From Anthoceros angustus (taxonomy: Eukaryota; Streptophyta; Anthocerotopsida; Anthocerotales; Anthocerotaceae): a stretch of DNA of 64,000 nucleotides. Positions within the stretch are counted from its first letter, which is position 1. Every line of letters begins with the position of its first letter. Below, one piece after another: positions 11,808 to 24,659 of the stretch. A program made the position numbers and the translations under genes. The DNA is taken from positions 124,001 to 188,000 of the forward strand of contig MU008152.1 of NCBI GenBank assembly GCA_010909165.1, given 5' to 3'. Under the pieces are notes generated by a model. The model saw only the letters and a program-made list of their open reading frames with translations, had not been told where the DNA came from and ran no database searches.

Positions 11808-14265
11808 TCATATTACTGACCCAGCTGGACGATACGATGCAGGCTGTGCCGAAGGTTGCGCATAGTACATGGGCGCAGCTGCACCATCAATAGCTATAAA
11901 TGGAGATGCAAATCCTGCCCCAACGCCAGCCCCCTGAGCTATCACAGGAACCCTGGACATAAAGAATGACATAAGTGGAAAGCCACAAATAGCTAGAGAA
12001 GCGCGTTAAATCTCAGAGTAACCTGTTGTCATTTGAGCATTGCATAATGGACAAGAGCACTCACCAAGTCACTTCAGAATTCGCAAACCCATATGGTGGT
12101 TGCCCAGAATAGTTCGGCATTGCCATACCCACAGCAGGCACTCCCATGCCTGGTTGTGACTGACCAGCGTATTGCAAAGCAACTGTTTGAAGGACATGTT
12201 AGGAGATTTAGAAGACATTCCCCGCATGCAAGACAGGTCAAGCTAACCAGACCCTATTGATGCAAGCAAGCTTACCAGGTCCTACCGGTGCCGTTGGGTA
12301 GCCTGGTTCTCCAATATGCATACCACTGCCAGCTCCGTTACTGAAAACGAATTGCCCCCTCCCAAGCTGCACATTATTACCTCTACCACCTCTCCCTCCA
12401 CCTACAGACTTGAATCGACTGTTATTACCCAAGTGTGATGAGCCTGCTGGAGCGCTGCTACTCGTCCTTACTGGAGTCCGAGTGTGGGCTGGTTGTCCTA
12501 CAGCTGGGGATGACTGATGCGTTTGGGCTTGAGACTGAGAAGACCTACTTTGGCTAGTTGCTTGGGCAGTATTCAGACCTTTTGCAGATTGCTGAGCCTG
12601 TGCAGAGCTTGCTGCTTGAGAACCCTGAGACTTCACCACATTCTGCTGTTGGAGAACAGATGATGAATATGGCTTTACACCTTGCTGGAAACTTGGGGCA
12701 GATTTAGATGAGATTCCCACATCCCCACTGCCTTGCAGATTTGCAGCTCCCAACGATACTTTCCCAGCAGATGTTGCAGGTTTTGAGACATAGACAGCTC
12801 CAGATGCAGAGAGACTCCAAGTGGATGACCCTTTCACTGTAACGGCAGGCTTGGCGGCCTGGCTCTTAACCTGAGAATTGGTGCCCTCCTCCCTGTTCAC
12901 CAACTTTGGCTGCGGCGCTCCGGACGGGAAAAAGGGAGGCGAGGCAGAGCTCAGGTGAGATCCTCCGTAAGGCTTCTTACCACTAGAGCTTTCTTGTTTA
13001 CTTGTCGTATGGCTCGACTCCTTCTCAGTCACCGGAGGGGCTGCCTCCTTTGCATTCACTGAATCACTGAATTGCAGACCAAGCATGTCAGGAAGTCTAG
13101 CAAACCCAATGTAGAGTAGCATGTATCAGCTAAACCTTCAACACAGGATACAAGTAATGCATTTTTACGTGCAGGCAGGAGACTTGTGGACGAAAATGGA
13201 ACTCACTAAAGGCTTGTACTGACAGCCGAGTCTGAGCGCCTATCAGTGTTCATGCCACGTCCACGTCCTCGTCCTCTGCGAGCGGCCCGTGTTGCCGTGT
13301 CTTCATTTCCAGACACCCGATTTCCACCTCTCCCCCTTCCCCTCCCTCGGCCACGACCACGCCCTACACCTCTTCCACCTCGGCGGGATCCCTGAGTAAG
13401 AAAGCATCAATTGTCACACCCTCTTTGCAACATCGTGGCCCAAAGCTATCACATAACTTCCATCTGCAAATTCTGCACAGGAAGACATACCTCCCCAGCA
13501 TACGAATCATCCCGAATGCTCATCTCCTCAAACATATCATGCACCCACGGTTTCTCATCCTTGGCCTCCCACAGTTTCCTTCCACCTATACTCCGCCTGC
13601 AACAACGTTTGGAGCTCCACATAAACCAGAGGAGAAAGATATCTCACGGCAACAAACCACGAGGATTACCAACAATTCAGCACAATTCAGTGGTCAGCTG
13701 CAGACCTCGGGCGAGCACCACCGCTATCGCGAAACCGGTCATCGTGCATGTAGAAAGCACCAGCGGTGGGCACAACAAACGGTTCCGCCTCCTTCTTCTC
13801 CTCCCCAGAGGCGTCCTTCCCAGCCGCATCCGCATTCCCATTCTTCCTCCGCTCAGCTGGCAACCCCTCACGCACGCTGGCCCCCTCCTGATCCTCCTCC
13901 TCTTCCTCCTCTGTCTCCCCCTCCTCCTCCTCCTCATCACTCCCCTTCCTCCGCCTCCTGGGCACCAACACTCCGCCCTCGTCCTCGTCCTCGTCCTCCT
14001 CATCGTCCAGCGGCTCCCCATCGTCATCCGAATAAGGCGGACCCCGAGGCTCCCCATCATCGTCCACAGAGGAGGTGGCATCTACCACCCCGGGCTCCCC
14101 AGTCGGGACCTGGCTCCTCCGCTCCTCCTCCTGCTCGTCGTCGCTGGCCTGCCGCCGCCGCGGCGCCAGCGTGGAAGGACCATCGCTGTCACTCTCGAAG
14201 TCTCCTTCTTCCACGCCCGAGGACAGGGCGTCCGAAGGCGCCTCGGTGCCTGCCTGCAACGCCAT
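11808..14265 (-). CDS. MLN51: MLN51/Barentsz (CASC3) exon-junction-complex core protein
   Basis: MLN51 is the fourth core subunit of the exon junction complex and binds eIF4A3 on spliced mRNA. I assemble six exons: 14265-13706, 13596-13491, 13391-13207, 13066-12276, 12182-12065 and 11952-11808, all GT-AG and phase-consistent, giving 634 residues. The N-terminus is strongly acidic. It runs into the eIF4A3-binding SELOR motif, split by intron 1: VPTAGAFYMHDDRFRD, then GRKLWEAKDEKPWVHDMFEEM. RG-rich repeats follow in exon 3, then a Ser/Gln-rich linker. The plant-specific C-terminus contains EVTWVPVIAQG, a conserved tail motif. The junction between exons 3 and 4 is the least certain. The gene sits head-to-head with the next gene, 306 bp away. 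Confidence 0.92.
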
Positions 14266-14571
14266 CTCAGCTGCTCACAACCCTAGGCAAATGCTACACA
14301 CTTCAAGCAAGCTTCCTTTCCTTACACACACCCGGCCTTCGCCTTTCTTCCCGCTTTTGGCTTCTGCTTCAAAAATCAGGCTCGGGTTAGGTAGACCGCT
14401 ACCCAAACTTTTATGCATACGCACCCGCCCGCTTCGGTATCCATATGTCCAAGCTTCCAGATACATCTATATAATTCGTATTTACTGCTGCCGGTACCTC
14501 CACAGTGGCGGATAATCGGCCTTCCACAAATCCTGACCGAGAAGGTGTGACAGTTTGTGGAGGTCACAGAG
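14266..14571. promoter_or_regulatory. Divergent promoter between MLN51 and the At4g18490-like gene
   Basis: Only 306 bp separate the start codons of the two divergent genes, so both promoters and leaders must lie here, and parts may be shared. No convincing TATA box is visible for either direction. The interval contains 'accgctaccc' and 'cgcccgcttcgg' GC-rich patches. Confidence 0.6.
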
Positions 14572-17500
14572 ATGTCGGGCCGGCAAGCGCAACAGAAGAA
14601 ATCTGGTAAGAGACTACCGCAGTTGCAAGATTCAATTTCGTGACACAGGAATTTTGAGTTTTGCAATGCTTTGAGGTGTGAAGTCGGTACGCGTTGTGCA
14701 GATGACGACTTCGAGAACGATTTCCTTTCATGGAAGCCAGTAAGCATGAAGGCAGACCTGAATTTGGACTTCGATGACGAGCCTCCACCTTCCACCTCGA
14801 AAAAGGACTTTGGAATGTCCAAGCTGTAAGAATGGGATCTGAAGAGTCGGCTACGGATCTGGCTTGTCTACTGATCTCCACCGCTGCGGCGTCTCCGATC
14901 CACCTGACTGTTGACAGGTATGTGATCACGTTGCAGGGATATGGACATCGATTTTGACGGAGGCTTTAGCAAGCTCATGTCCTTTGACATTGATATGTCC
15001 TCCTTTGGCGAGGAACCTGTCGCTGCTAAGGAAAGTAGCGTTAAGAAGTCTCCGAAGAAAGGCGTTGCTCGCACAAGCCCTCCCAGAGAGCGGAATACTG
15101 AGGATGTGGATATGCTGTTTGATGATACACATAAGCCTGGCAACGAGAAGATGGAACCGGAAGATGTCATGGATGCTACGATGACGGACTTTCACTTCTC
15201 CTTGGATAAGTATGATTTCGGTGTCCCAGAGCAGCGACAAACTGCAGCTGCGGCTGACGAGGCACGAATTATCCCTGAGGCTTCAACTGGGACCGATCGG
15301 CCACGGATAATGCCTCAAGCCGGGACCGAGGAGGCTCGAGTTATTCCTGAGGACGTCCAACATGAATCGGGAGGACTGGTTGATCGGAGCAGGGAGACTT
15401 CAGAGACACCGCGTCAGGCGGAACGAAGCTTATCTCAGGAATTTGGAATTTCAGACACGGTTGCAATCCTTGAGTCTCGAGGGAAAGGGTCTGATGGTTC
15501 TGCTCCTTTACCGGGTCCTTTGAGCGGTGCAGCCAGGCCAGCTTGCAGTCCTGCTGCATTTTCCAGCTCCGATGCAACCGCCGCAATAACCAAGGCACCC
15601 TCAATGACGAACCAGTTTGTTCGTGATACAATGAGGAAATTACGTCTGAAGGAAGGTGAGACAGTTTTGAAGTCGTTCCGTTCACAGAAAGCCGAAGTTG
15701 ACACTCCAGGACTGAACAAGCTTGGCGGCAAGTTGATCTCTGTGTGTGCCGGCGCTGATACGAATGTGGCGAACAACAATGTGACTTTGAAGCTTAGCTC
15801 AATCAGTCTGGTACCTGAGGCTAAGGGCTACCAACAGAGTCGATTGTTCTCCGCTGCATTAGGAGGTAAGGCAGCTCTGCAGCTTAAGACTGGGCCTCAG
15901 GAACGTGAATTCAAGGATATTCCACGCCAGAAGCAACTAACGGATCCTCAGAGGGGAAAGAGAAAGGGCTCTCCAAGAGCCACAACCTCAGGTGTCAAGG
16001 AACCGGAAGCGAACAAAACACTTGGAGCAGACAAACTACCACAGAGACCAGACTCACTGCCACAGAGACCGGAGTCCGTCGCAGATGTTGAGGTCACCTT
16101 GGACATCACCAAGGGTTCGGAGCCAAACCTCCGTGGCCCTGAAATCATGACTCGGTATTTACGGAGACGCTGCCTGCTCGTATCAACACTTGAGACTTGT
16201 GGAATTCAGGATCTTACACCTAATTTATGTTTTATATCCCAGAATAAGCAAACTGGTCCTGCCACCTCTCAAGCAGTCAGCAAAGGTAAGTTTGCCAACT
16301 GGAACGCCAAAACAACTTGTGGTGCGGGACATGGAGCAAGCATCGTCAGGACGGCCATCATATTATACTCGGCTCCAGGAGAGACGGGCAGCTCAGGTGA
16401 GACTCTACTGTAGGTCTTTTCATCTGTACAGCAGTGACTCGGACTCGGGTGCAGTTTTATGAAAATTGTATACGGTGTGTTACATGTTACTCAGCTTGAA
16501 GCCCAGAAAACTTCAGGTGGTTTGAGGAAGCAGGCCTCCCCAAAGAAGAACTCCAAATCCAAAGACAAATCTGCCGGGTAATCGCAGGGATGTCTTCCAA
16601 GTTCACCTTATTTGTTCCCTAGAAGTAAATCCATTTTGCCATGAACAGGAGGCCTGAAGCAGAAATACCCAGAGATGCAAATGACATGCAGGTACAGTTG
16701 ATGGCTTTTCTCTCTTCAACCCAGTGATAGGCTGTTCTCAGTTTACTGGATCGCATTTAGCCTAAATTTTGAAACGCTCTATGCCAGGACGTCAAGTGTT
16801 CGGGTCAGCCAAGTCCGAAGCATGTGCTCTCCATGGCACCATCCATTAAAACTGTGAGATTTGGTCCTTGATTAGATTACCTCTCACGGTACGTCCTTGG
16901 CGCATCCGATGTCCTCAGCTTGAATCCTTGCAGGAGCCCGAAGTCCTCCATCCCACGCCCATAGAGCAGCAACAGCAGGATAACACTCAGCAGAGCATCA
17001 ATGTTGGCACAGAAGCAATCGAGGCTGACGACCAGGCTGCACAAAATCCGCACGTAAGGGGGTGCGCTGACTTAGTTTCATTCCTGTGGCTACTTTTTGA
17101 GCAACGCATGAGAACGAATGTCTGCTTGATTCTCAGGAATCCGAAGCTCTCGAGGTAGCAGCGCATGGTGGCCTCGATCATATGGTAGAAGGAGAGCATG
17201 ATTCGCAGAGTACGTTGGTAGCACTGTGCACGCAAACAGCAGACCAAGCGGATAAGTTCTCACAAGACTTACACCAAGTAAGTCCGCCTTATACCTCTGT
17301 GCTTGGATTTGTGACGGATGATGACCTGATTCAAACCGTCTATACATGGGATGCTTGTATAACGGCATTGCCCAGCATGCTTCTCAGATTGAAAAAACGT
17401 TGCGAAAGAAGCATGACGAGGTCAAGGATTTGCTGGTGAGAGCTTGCGTTCTGAACAGCTCATTGCTAATGCTAAACAATCCTATGGACGAACTCAAAAT

Positions 17501-17623
17501 ATCCTTCGAGTTCTATGTGCATTCCGTCCATTTGCAGGTATCTTTGCCGATAATTCCCCTGAGTTGCTTAACCTCAGTCAAATTAGGGAAATTGAAGACT
17601 ACATCCTGATCTCTGGACTCTGA
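14572..17623 (+). CDS. At4g18490-like plant protein of unknown function
   Basis: The product resembles the uncharacterised plant family typified by Arabidopsis At4g18490. Exon 1 (14572-14605) encodes MSGRQAQQKKS. Exon 2 (14702-14825) carries the conserved DDDFENDFLSWKPVSM motif and LDFDDEP. Exon 3 (14937-16154) continues with LDMDIDFDGGFSKLMSFDIDMSSF, the Asp/Phe-rich signature of the family. Later exons (16243-16396, then small exons from about 16500 to 17320) are low-complexity. The last exons encode a coiled-coil-like end, IEKTLRKKHDEVKDLLVRACVLNSS, also family-typical. The exact 3' end is uncertain: reading on gives a stop at 17609, while a spliced alternative ends at 17623. I can assign no biochemical role. 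Confidence 0.75.
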
Positions 17624-17884
17624 GCGGGCATTGGAAGACTCGCAATGTCGGCAGTGTAGCTCAAGCAAGGCCAAACCGGTCCCGAGCTGTACGTGGTGGC
17701 GAGTGGAACTGCTTGTCCCCCGCGTGAGTTTTAGAGCTGGAAGCACTGGCAGGCGGCTGAAAGCAAACTGTTGTAAAAGGACGCTATCTAGGCTGGACGA
17801 TATCTAGAAAGCAAGTTTGTAGGTAGAACACTCCTCCCAAGGTTTAAGGGTTTAAGCCTGGAGACTGTCAGACGATAGCAGAGC

Positions 17885-20800
17885 ATGGAGATTCAAGGCG
17901 TCTCCAGCTACGAGGACTTCGTGCGCGTGCACGGACTGCTGCTGGCCTCTGCAGGCATTCCTGTTGATCTGCATCGGCAGCTGTTTGAGAAGTTGTCGGG
18001 AAGCATTTTCGATGGAGGAAGCTTTTTCGAGATCGAGCCATGTGAAGGAGGTCGGCAGCGGCGGCTGCTGCTATCCTATCCGAAAATGGCCAGACATTCT
18101 AATGTCTTCCTTGTTGATCATGCTTGGTCTTTTCGCCTACCTGAAGCTCGCAAACAGGTCCTCCCTTTTTTTGCGCTTGTTGGGTAGGTGCAAGATTGAT
18201 GGCCTTGATGCGTTCCTGTGCGTAACTCGAGCTGGGGTCAGAGTGAATAGCATGGGTTGATTCCATTTGAATTCGGTATTGCAGCTGAACGAGATTCCCG
18301 GTTTGGCAGAGAGGATGGCCAGATTGATGTGCCTGGGTGATGCTGACGATGAATCCCAGACGTCGGAGAAGGAACCTGTCGAGAAAGAGCAACCCAAAGC
18401 TGAAAATGTCATTGAGACGATAGAAGCGGAAGCAAAGGAGAGAGGGAAGGAAGTGCTTTGGCTGGAGCTTGACGACTTGAGGATCACTGATGAAGTTTTC
18501 ATGCATCTAGACCTACCTTCACGGTTCCCTGTAAGGCCATCTATAACTCTGAATTCTCCAAGCCCCCGCACGTTGATCTGGACATGCTGATAGTGCGGGG
18601 TCTCAGATGAAGTATTGTGTTTCTATTGCAGAACCTTGTTGGCCTAAGCCTCTGGGGAAACAAACTGCATTCCTCGGAAGTGGTTCTTGGGACAGTGAAT
18701 AGACTTGATAAACTGCGCGCCCTTTGGCTTAATGAGAACCCGGTTGACAAGGAAATGTATGTGACGTTTCTTTCAGCTGGAGGTAGAGGTTGAGCGCATG
18801 TGAAATTGAGCGCGTTGTGACTCTTGAGAATGGAATGTATGCAGAGGTGATGTTTTGAGAGATGCTATTGTTTCTGCCATGCCGACGCTTGAGATTTACA
18901 ACAGCAAGTTTACCGACAAGTACACCGAATGGGCGGTGGGATTCTGCTTTGATGTTTATGGCCCCGAGTCACCAGTGAAGACAACGTCTTCACATGACCC
19001 TTTTGTAGAAGTACAGGCTCTTGATTTGTCAAACAGGAATCTCTCAACATTCCCGATGAAGGTAACTTCTGGCTTTGTATTTTGTTTCCCTTGAGGGTGA
19101 ACGCTTTGATGCTGATTATATGTTCAAATTCTGGCAGATTTTCAATAGCAGCAGCTTCCCGAAATTGGCATCCCTGAATCTGCAAGGGAATCAATTTGTC
19201 TCAGAGCCTTACGATACCTTAGTACAGACGCTGGGATCGCTTGTATCTCTACAGTCACTTCAGGTAAGAAACCATCTGTTCCCTCATGTAACTGTTTGGT
19301 CATGCACTTAACAAGCTTGGCTCCCAGACTATATGAGAAGCATCCTCACATCTTTGTTTGAAGATTTCAGTTGCATGATTTGTGGACTATTGCAGGTGGA
19401 TATTCCTGGACCTCTTGGAAGCAGTGCTGTGACGATTGTTAAATCGATGCCAAACCTACGGGAAGTGAATGGTGTAGCAGTAGCACAGATTCTGGAGCAA
19501 AAAAGTGAGGTTGTCGACAGCAATCTTCGTCCACGGCTGCCATTTTTTTCCAGTGGAGAACCCCTTGTTGAGAGAGTTTTGCGGAGTATGTGGCTGTATA
19601 TAATGACATACAGGCTGTCTGATGATGAGAAGCTCGATGAGTCTCCTATCTGGTATTTTGTGGTATCTTACAATCGATGTTTCAATCATAGTCACTTCTT
19701 TCGTCTGGAGGGTCCATGATCGTAGCTGGCCTGATGTGCTGAATAGGTATGTGATGGATGAGCTTGGGTCGGCATTGAGGCACAGCGACGTCCCCAATTT
19801 TAGGGTTGCTCCATTTATGTTCTTACCTGATGGAACATTGAAGTCCGCAATCAGGTACTTTGTCGTAACTTGTGCAACACGAGACCTGACTTTAGCTCCG
19901 TCTTTGTGAGTTCCTGTCTAGCTCTGCTTTCTATCTTGTTTGGGATGAATGGTATAGTTCTTTTCTTTTGACATGTTTTGTGGTCGAATTGTAGTTATAC
20001 ACTGCTGTGGCCAGTAGAGGATGTGAAGGAGGGTGATGAATGCACTCGTGATTATTTGGATGGAGTGGGAGAGCAGCAGCAGAGGTCAGCTCGACTAACA
20101 GCATGGTTTCATACGCCCATCAACTTTTTCAAGAAGGTACGTATTGTTTGAACCTTCCAACAATACGTACCAACTGCTCTTTCATCTGTCCAACTTCCAG
20201 TGGGTAGCTCCATATCTGAATGGGCATGGCTGTGCAGGCTTATGATTTGCATGCTCAAAGTCTTGTATCGGACAACATAGAGAAACTGAATTTAAGTGAG
20301 AATGGACATGGACAAGGCATATCATCATGGACGGGTGGTATGCCAATGTCCTTGTACACAGACGTACCTCAAGTTTTTGAATTTCTGAGACGACCTGAAT
20401 TTGTGTTTGGTGAGTTCAGCGCAGTTCACTTGCTTGCTCGGTTTTGTGTAGTATCTGTTAGTGTTCCCACTCTGCTGCTTTATTTCTTCACACAGGTTCG
20501 AAGTCATCCATAGTGGTAAAACTTTGTGGCGTTTTGCAGTGGATGACCCAGATGAAGCACAGATTCTTTGGACAGGGGCGCAGATCAAGAGCTTGGGTGT
20601 CGATGGATACGAACCAACACCCTCTCAGTACATTAATCAGTTCCCATTCGAGGCTTGTCTTGTCATGAAACATCACCTTGCCCAGACTGTTAAACAGGTA
20701 TCCTGCATTCCAGATTCTAGATCAGGTGTACCATGCAGCTTTGTCACAAGAACGTTGATGGCAGACTTGTAGGTAATGTATGTACGTACATCCTGATGAA

Positions 20801-22006
20801 ATGTGTTATGTGCAGGCCTTTGGTTCCCCCTCCTGGATTCAGCCAACATATAATATGGAGTCAGAATTGGCGGCGTTGATTGGAGACTATAATGAGAGAG
20901 ACTTGAACCAGCAAGACAATCTGTGGATTGTCAAGCCCTGGAATATGGCCCGGACAATAGACACGACAGTGACAAGGAATCTTTCAGCATTGATCCGGCT
21001 GGTGGAGACAGGCCCAAAGATCTGCCAGAAGTACATCGAAAATCCTGCTTTATTTCATGGCAGAAAATTTGACTTGCGCTACATTGTGCTTGTACGGAGC
21101 ATACAGCCCCTTGAGATGTTCCTGTCTGGCGTATTTTGGGTACATCCAAGAACATCACATGTCTTCGAGCCTGTTCAGTTTTTGGAGTCAAGCTCTATTG
21201 TGCAATTCTGATCATGTCGTGTACCTACAGGCACGATTCTCAAACAACCAGTATACGACCGAGGAGCAGAGTCTGCTGGAGTATGAGACCCATTTCACAG
21301 TAATGGTACGTTATCCTTCTAGCTTGGCACATACTGACGAAGTCATGACTACGCAGCTTTCCAAGACTTCTCATTTGCTCGACCTTCATTGTGTACCCGA
21401 CAATCGGTTGGATTCAAGGCTCTTAAACATGTGCTGTCATGGTCCAGAATTATCGAGGGATAAAACTTAATCACGTTAACACGTCTGAGTTTGTACCTGA
21501 CTTTGAGAAGGAGCACAACGGTGAGTGTCTGAACCACCCAGCGCACTCTGAGACAAATGGTTCTGATCTGTACTAGCAGTGACCGTTCAACTAAAATTGG
21601 ACTGTGGTGTCTCGCAGTCAGGTGGGCTGATATACATGAAAGAGTGAAGCATATGCTGCGTTCTTTGTTCGAGGGTGCAGCCAGACTGCATCCTGATATG
21701 CACTGTCCCATGGCTAGAGCCATTTATGGAGTAGACGTTATGTTGGACAGCGCCTTTCAGCCAAAGCTATTGGAGGTACCATTGGACGGTCCCTTCCTCA
21801 TTGATGCCGTCCCGAAGTGGCCGTGGGAGACTGAATTCCTCATTTTGTTGTCGGCGCAGGTGACTTTCTGCCCGGATTGCACAAGAGCTACGAAGTACGA
21901 TTTCACAGATTTCAGCACAGGCGAAGTGATCAGAGGGAGTGATTTTTTCAACTCCGTTTTCGGTTGCTTGTTCCTCAGCGAAGTTAAGCATGCGGAGCCG
22001 TTGTGA
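17885..22006 (+). CDS. TTLL12: TTLL12-type tubulin-tyrosine-ligase-like protein
   Basis: This is the plant orthologue type of TTLL12 (Arabidopsis At1g77550). It has an ATP-grasp-like TTL domain, but whether it ligates amino acids to tubulin is unproven. About fourteen short-intron exons run from 17885-18157 through 18285-18530, 18632-18756, 18845-19061, 19138-19263 and 19396-19652 to a last exon ending at 22006. The N-terminal part contains the conserved FLVDHAW. A leucine-rich-repeat section follows (LSLWGNKLHSSEV, LDLSNRNLSTFP, LNLQGNQF). The TTL section has YVMDELGSALRHSDVPNF, YTLLWPVED, LVMKHHLAQ, IVKPWNMARTIDT, YIENPALFHGRKFDLRYIVL and LEVTFCPDC. Several inner splice sites, for example near 20410, are inferred. 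The gene is tail-to-tail with the WOX gene, 161 bp away. Confidence 0.9.
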
Positions 22007-22167
22007 TAGGATGAACAGCCTCTGAGAGAGCTGCCCTTGATTTACATAGGAATGTTTCACACCAGAATCAGGTGAAAGGAAAGCGTACAACCTACCTACA
22101 CAGAGCTGCTCTCCTGCATGTCTGAAGGGCCTCTAATCGCCTTCAACATCCGCTCTGACCAAGCAGG

Positions 22168-22698
22168 CTACACAGAATTGCTTTGCTTAACCCGCGATCT
22201 CTTATCCCGGTCAGGAGAGCCCTTGGAGGACTCCCGCTGCTGCCTCTTGGTAACTCTGGCCTTGCGATTTTGGAACCAGTTGTATACATTGGTTTGCTGG
22301 ATGCACCCGTGCCTGCTGAGCTCTGCTGTGATGTCTCTGATCCGCAGCTTGTCTGGAGTGCCTCCGCCTTTTCGAAACAGCCTCTCCAAGATATGCAGCT
22401 GCTTCTGGCTGGGGGTCCACCGCGGCCGGGCGCCCACCTTCGGTGCTGGCGCGGCGGGCCCAGGCGCATGCTCCTGCGCGGTGGCGCAGTGCATTTCCAC
22501 CAACTGGTGGCATATGGTGGCGTACACCGCGATCTGCCGTCTTAGCGACTCCAGCTGTTCCTCCGTCATCACGTAAGTAGGCACTCTGCTGCACCCTCCT
22601 CCCACGTGAATTGCCATGTCTCTTCCATCCCCCTCCGCACTGAACCTCCCCTCGTCCTCGCCGCTCGCAGGATCCATCACCACAGCTGCTCGGAGCAC
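22168..22698 (-). CDS. WOX13-like: WUSCHEL-related homeobox, WOX13 (ancient) clade
   Basis: This 176-residue protein is a transcription factor of the ancient WOX13/WOX10 clade, the only WOX type in many early-diverging plants, linked to cell-fate and stem-cell initiation in moss. An N-terminal clade motif, YVMTEEQLESLRRQIAVYATICHQLVEMH, occupies about 42-70. The WOX homeodomain spans about 91-155, starting RPRWTPSQKQ, with the GGGTPDKLRIRDI loop of WOX proteins and recognition helix NVYNWFQNRKAR at 137-148. A basic, Ser/Arg-rich tail follows. No WUS-box (TLPLFP) or EAR motif is present, as expected for this clade. The frame is a single exon. A start at the inner Met (residue 8, MDPASG) is equally possible. 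Confidence 0.92.
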   Translation of the reverse strand: MLRAAVVMDPASGEDEGRFSAEGDGRDMAIHVGGGCSRVPTYVMTEEQLESLRRQIAVYATICHQLVEMHCATAQEHAPGPAAPAPKVGARPRWTPSQKQLHILERLFRKGGGTPDKLRIRDITAELSRHGCIQQTNVYNWFQNRKARVTKRQQRESSKGSPDRDKRSRVKQSNSV

Positions 22699-23422
22699 CT
22701 GCTCGCCGGCCCTGACCTAACACAATGGCGGAGCCCGCCCTAGTCTAGTTTGTCGATGGCTGATGTGCAAACATCAACAACTCCGCACCGACTCGCGCCA
22801 TAGGATCAAGAGGAGAAAATTGCGCTGCCAGTCTTCTCCGACATCGCACTTCACAACCGCCAATCTGATAGCAGGTTGCACGCCATTTGCGCTCCAGCTC
22901 TGCTTTTCGCCAGTTGCGTACAGCATTTTCACGGTCCTCATGTTGTGCTCGTCGGTCGGTCGGCCGGTCGGTGGTCTGTTGCACGATATTGGCCTCCACT
23001 GTACCGACCTCCGGACGTGGACAAGTTGAGTGCGAGCTCATCCCTTGGGCAGCAACTTGGGGGGTTACATTCATGACAACTCTCTCTCGCTGTACTTTAT
23101 AATTTGAAGGCGTCAAGCTCCTGCAGCAGCCTTACACCTCTGTCAGGCCAGAGCTTGATTGCCTTTGAAGGCAAGTAGTGTACAATATTTAGTGGCGAAT
23201 GGAGTTCCGAGAGAAGGCTCCTTGCTCGTAACGGTTCTGAGCACAGACTCTTGTTTGCACCACTTCCGCCCGCTGCGTCACTGAAAGTCTCATATGGCGT
23301 TCCCCTTGCCAAATGGCAGAGTGATCCAGCCACTGGGCAATGCAGGGCCTTCGAAGTCAATCGTGCACGCCAACGGTTCGGTTCATTCGTCCAGAAAATG
23401 GCGTTTCTTACAAGGAGTGCAA

Positions 23423-23465
23423 GCTGACATCGATGAGGTAGCTGACATCGATGAGGTAGCTGACA
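23423..23465 (+). repeat. 18-bp tandem repeat, 2.4 units
   Basis: The unit gctgacatcgatgaggta occurs exactly twice, at 23423-23440 and 23441-23458, followed by a third partial copy to 23465. The 18-bp length keeps an open frame (A-D-I-D-E-V repeated). Confidence 0.9.
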
Positions 23466-24659
23466 ACCTGGTTTTCTTCAGAAACTTCGCTCTCACTCAA
23501 GGTTCCTTTGAGGACACTTCTGCACATAAGTTGGACAGGAGATTGAAATCCTAGACGGCGACTCTGATTTCATCACAAAGTCCTGCTGACGAGCATGTTT
23601 TGGCCGATAAGCTGGGAGAGAAGGTTCGAGATTATCAACGGCGTAGCGAACCACGACTTGGTGGCAAATAGCTTGAAGCTCCTTTGGTCGACTGTGGTGT
23701 GGTTACTTCACGCATAGTTTCGATATATCAGTCTTCGGTTACCCCCTGGACCCAGACAATGTAATTACTGTAGTATCAAGCATTAGGCAGTGAAGTCCGA
23801 CGTCCCCATCCTGTTTTGTGAGCTGGCCTCCTCCTCCTTTGCAGTGGAGATGACCAGATTCCTTCAGCGATTCGCGTCAAAATCAGGCCAGACAAAGGCT
23901 CTCTAAACGAAGTGTGCACGAAGAGTAGGAGTGAATTACGGGGACTTTAGCTTTGGGTATCACATATCTGAAAAATAGATGGTTGTATTGTTTGATAACT
24001 TATGAAAAAAGGCATCCTCCGTCAAGGAGTGACACTGTAGTCAAGAGTTAATGGAAACTTAGTGGTTAACCCCAGAATGGTCACCAATACTTTTCATCTC
24101 AGCAATAAATGTAACTCCGAGAGTTGCTGTGAGTTGCATCTTCAAAGTTCCAATTGTATCTATCATGAGGAATTGCATGCGTGTATGGGATTACATTCAT
24201 GGCTTCAACCCATGGCTGATCAATGATTGCTTTCATATGGACCACGGCGTTTTTTTGGGTCTGTCCACAATTCTCTTGTAACATGTTGTCATCGGGAATA
24301 TTCCAATCTTTCACCTCTCTTATACATGTGCTGGTCCCTTGTTGTCTGCCCAGAAGGCGGAGCAAGCTACCTAGTACCCCTATCCCTGAATATGTGACAA
24401 GGGAAATTACCTACAATGTATTACAACAAAACTTTGAAAATGGATAGTAGTTATGCCAAACGGCCAAAGCCATATGCAAATCCGAAATCGTTTTCCACTA
24501 CCCCACAAGGGACCATTGGACCATGAATATTTTACGGTTTCAATTTGTACAACTATCTTTTGTATCTTTTTTTTGTCGTCTCGGGGACAGGTGCACCGGA
24601 CTCCCTCGAGTGAGTTTTCCACCATGAGACGACGTTAGTTAAATAAAACTTGACTTGAC

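Noticed and set aside
13411-14390. Two long plus-strand frames rich in Pro, Leu and His
   Set aside because: They are antisense to the acidic MLN51 exon 1, whose Glu/Asp codon runs give stop-free complementary strands.
22211-22723. Alternative minus-strand frame overlapping the WOX gene
   Set aside because: It is a frame-shifted reading of the same bases; only the other frame contains the homeodomain.
23294-23554. Open frame of 86 codons with ATG
   Set aside because: It contains a perfect 18-bp duplication and has no homology or splice context I can support.
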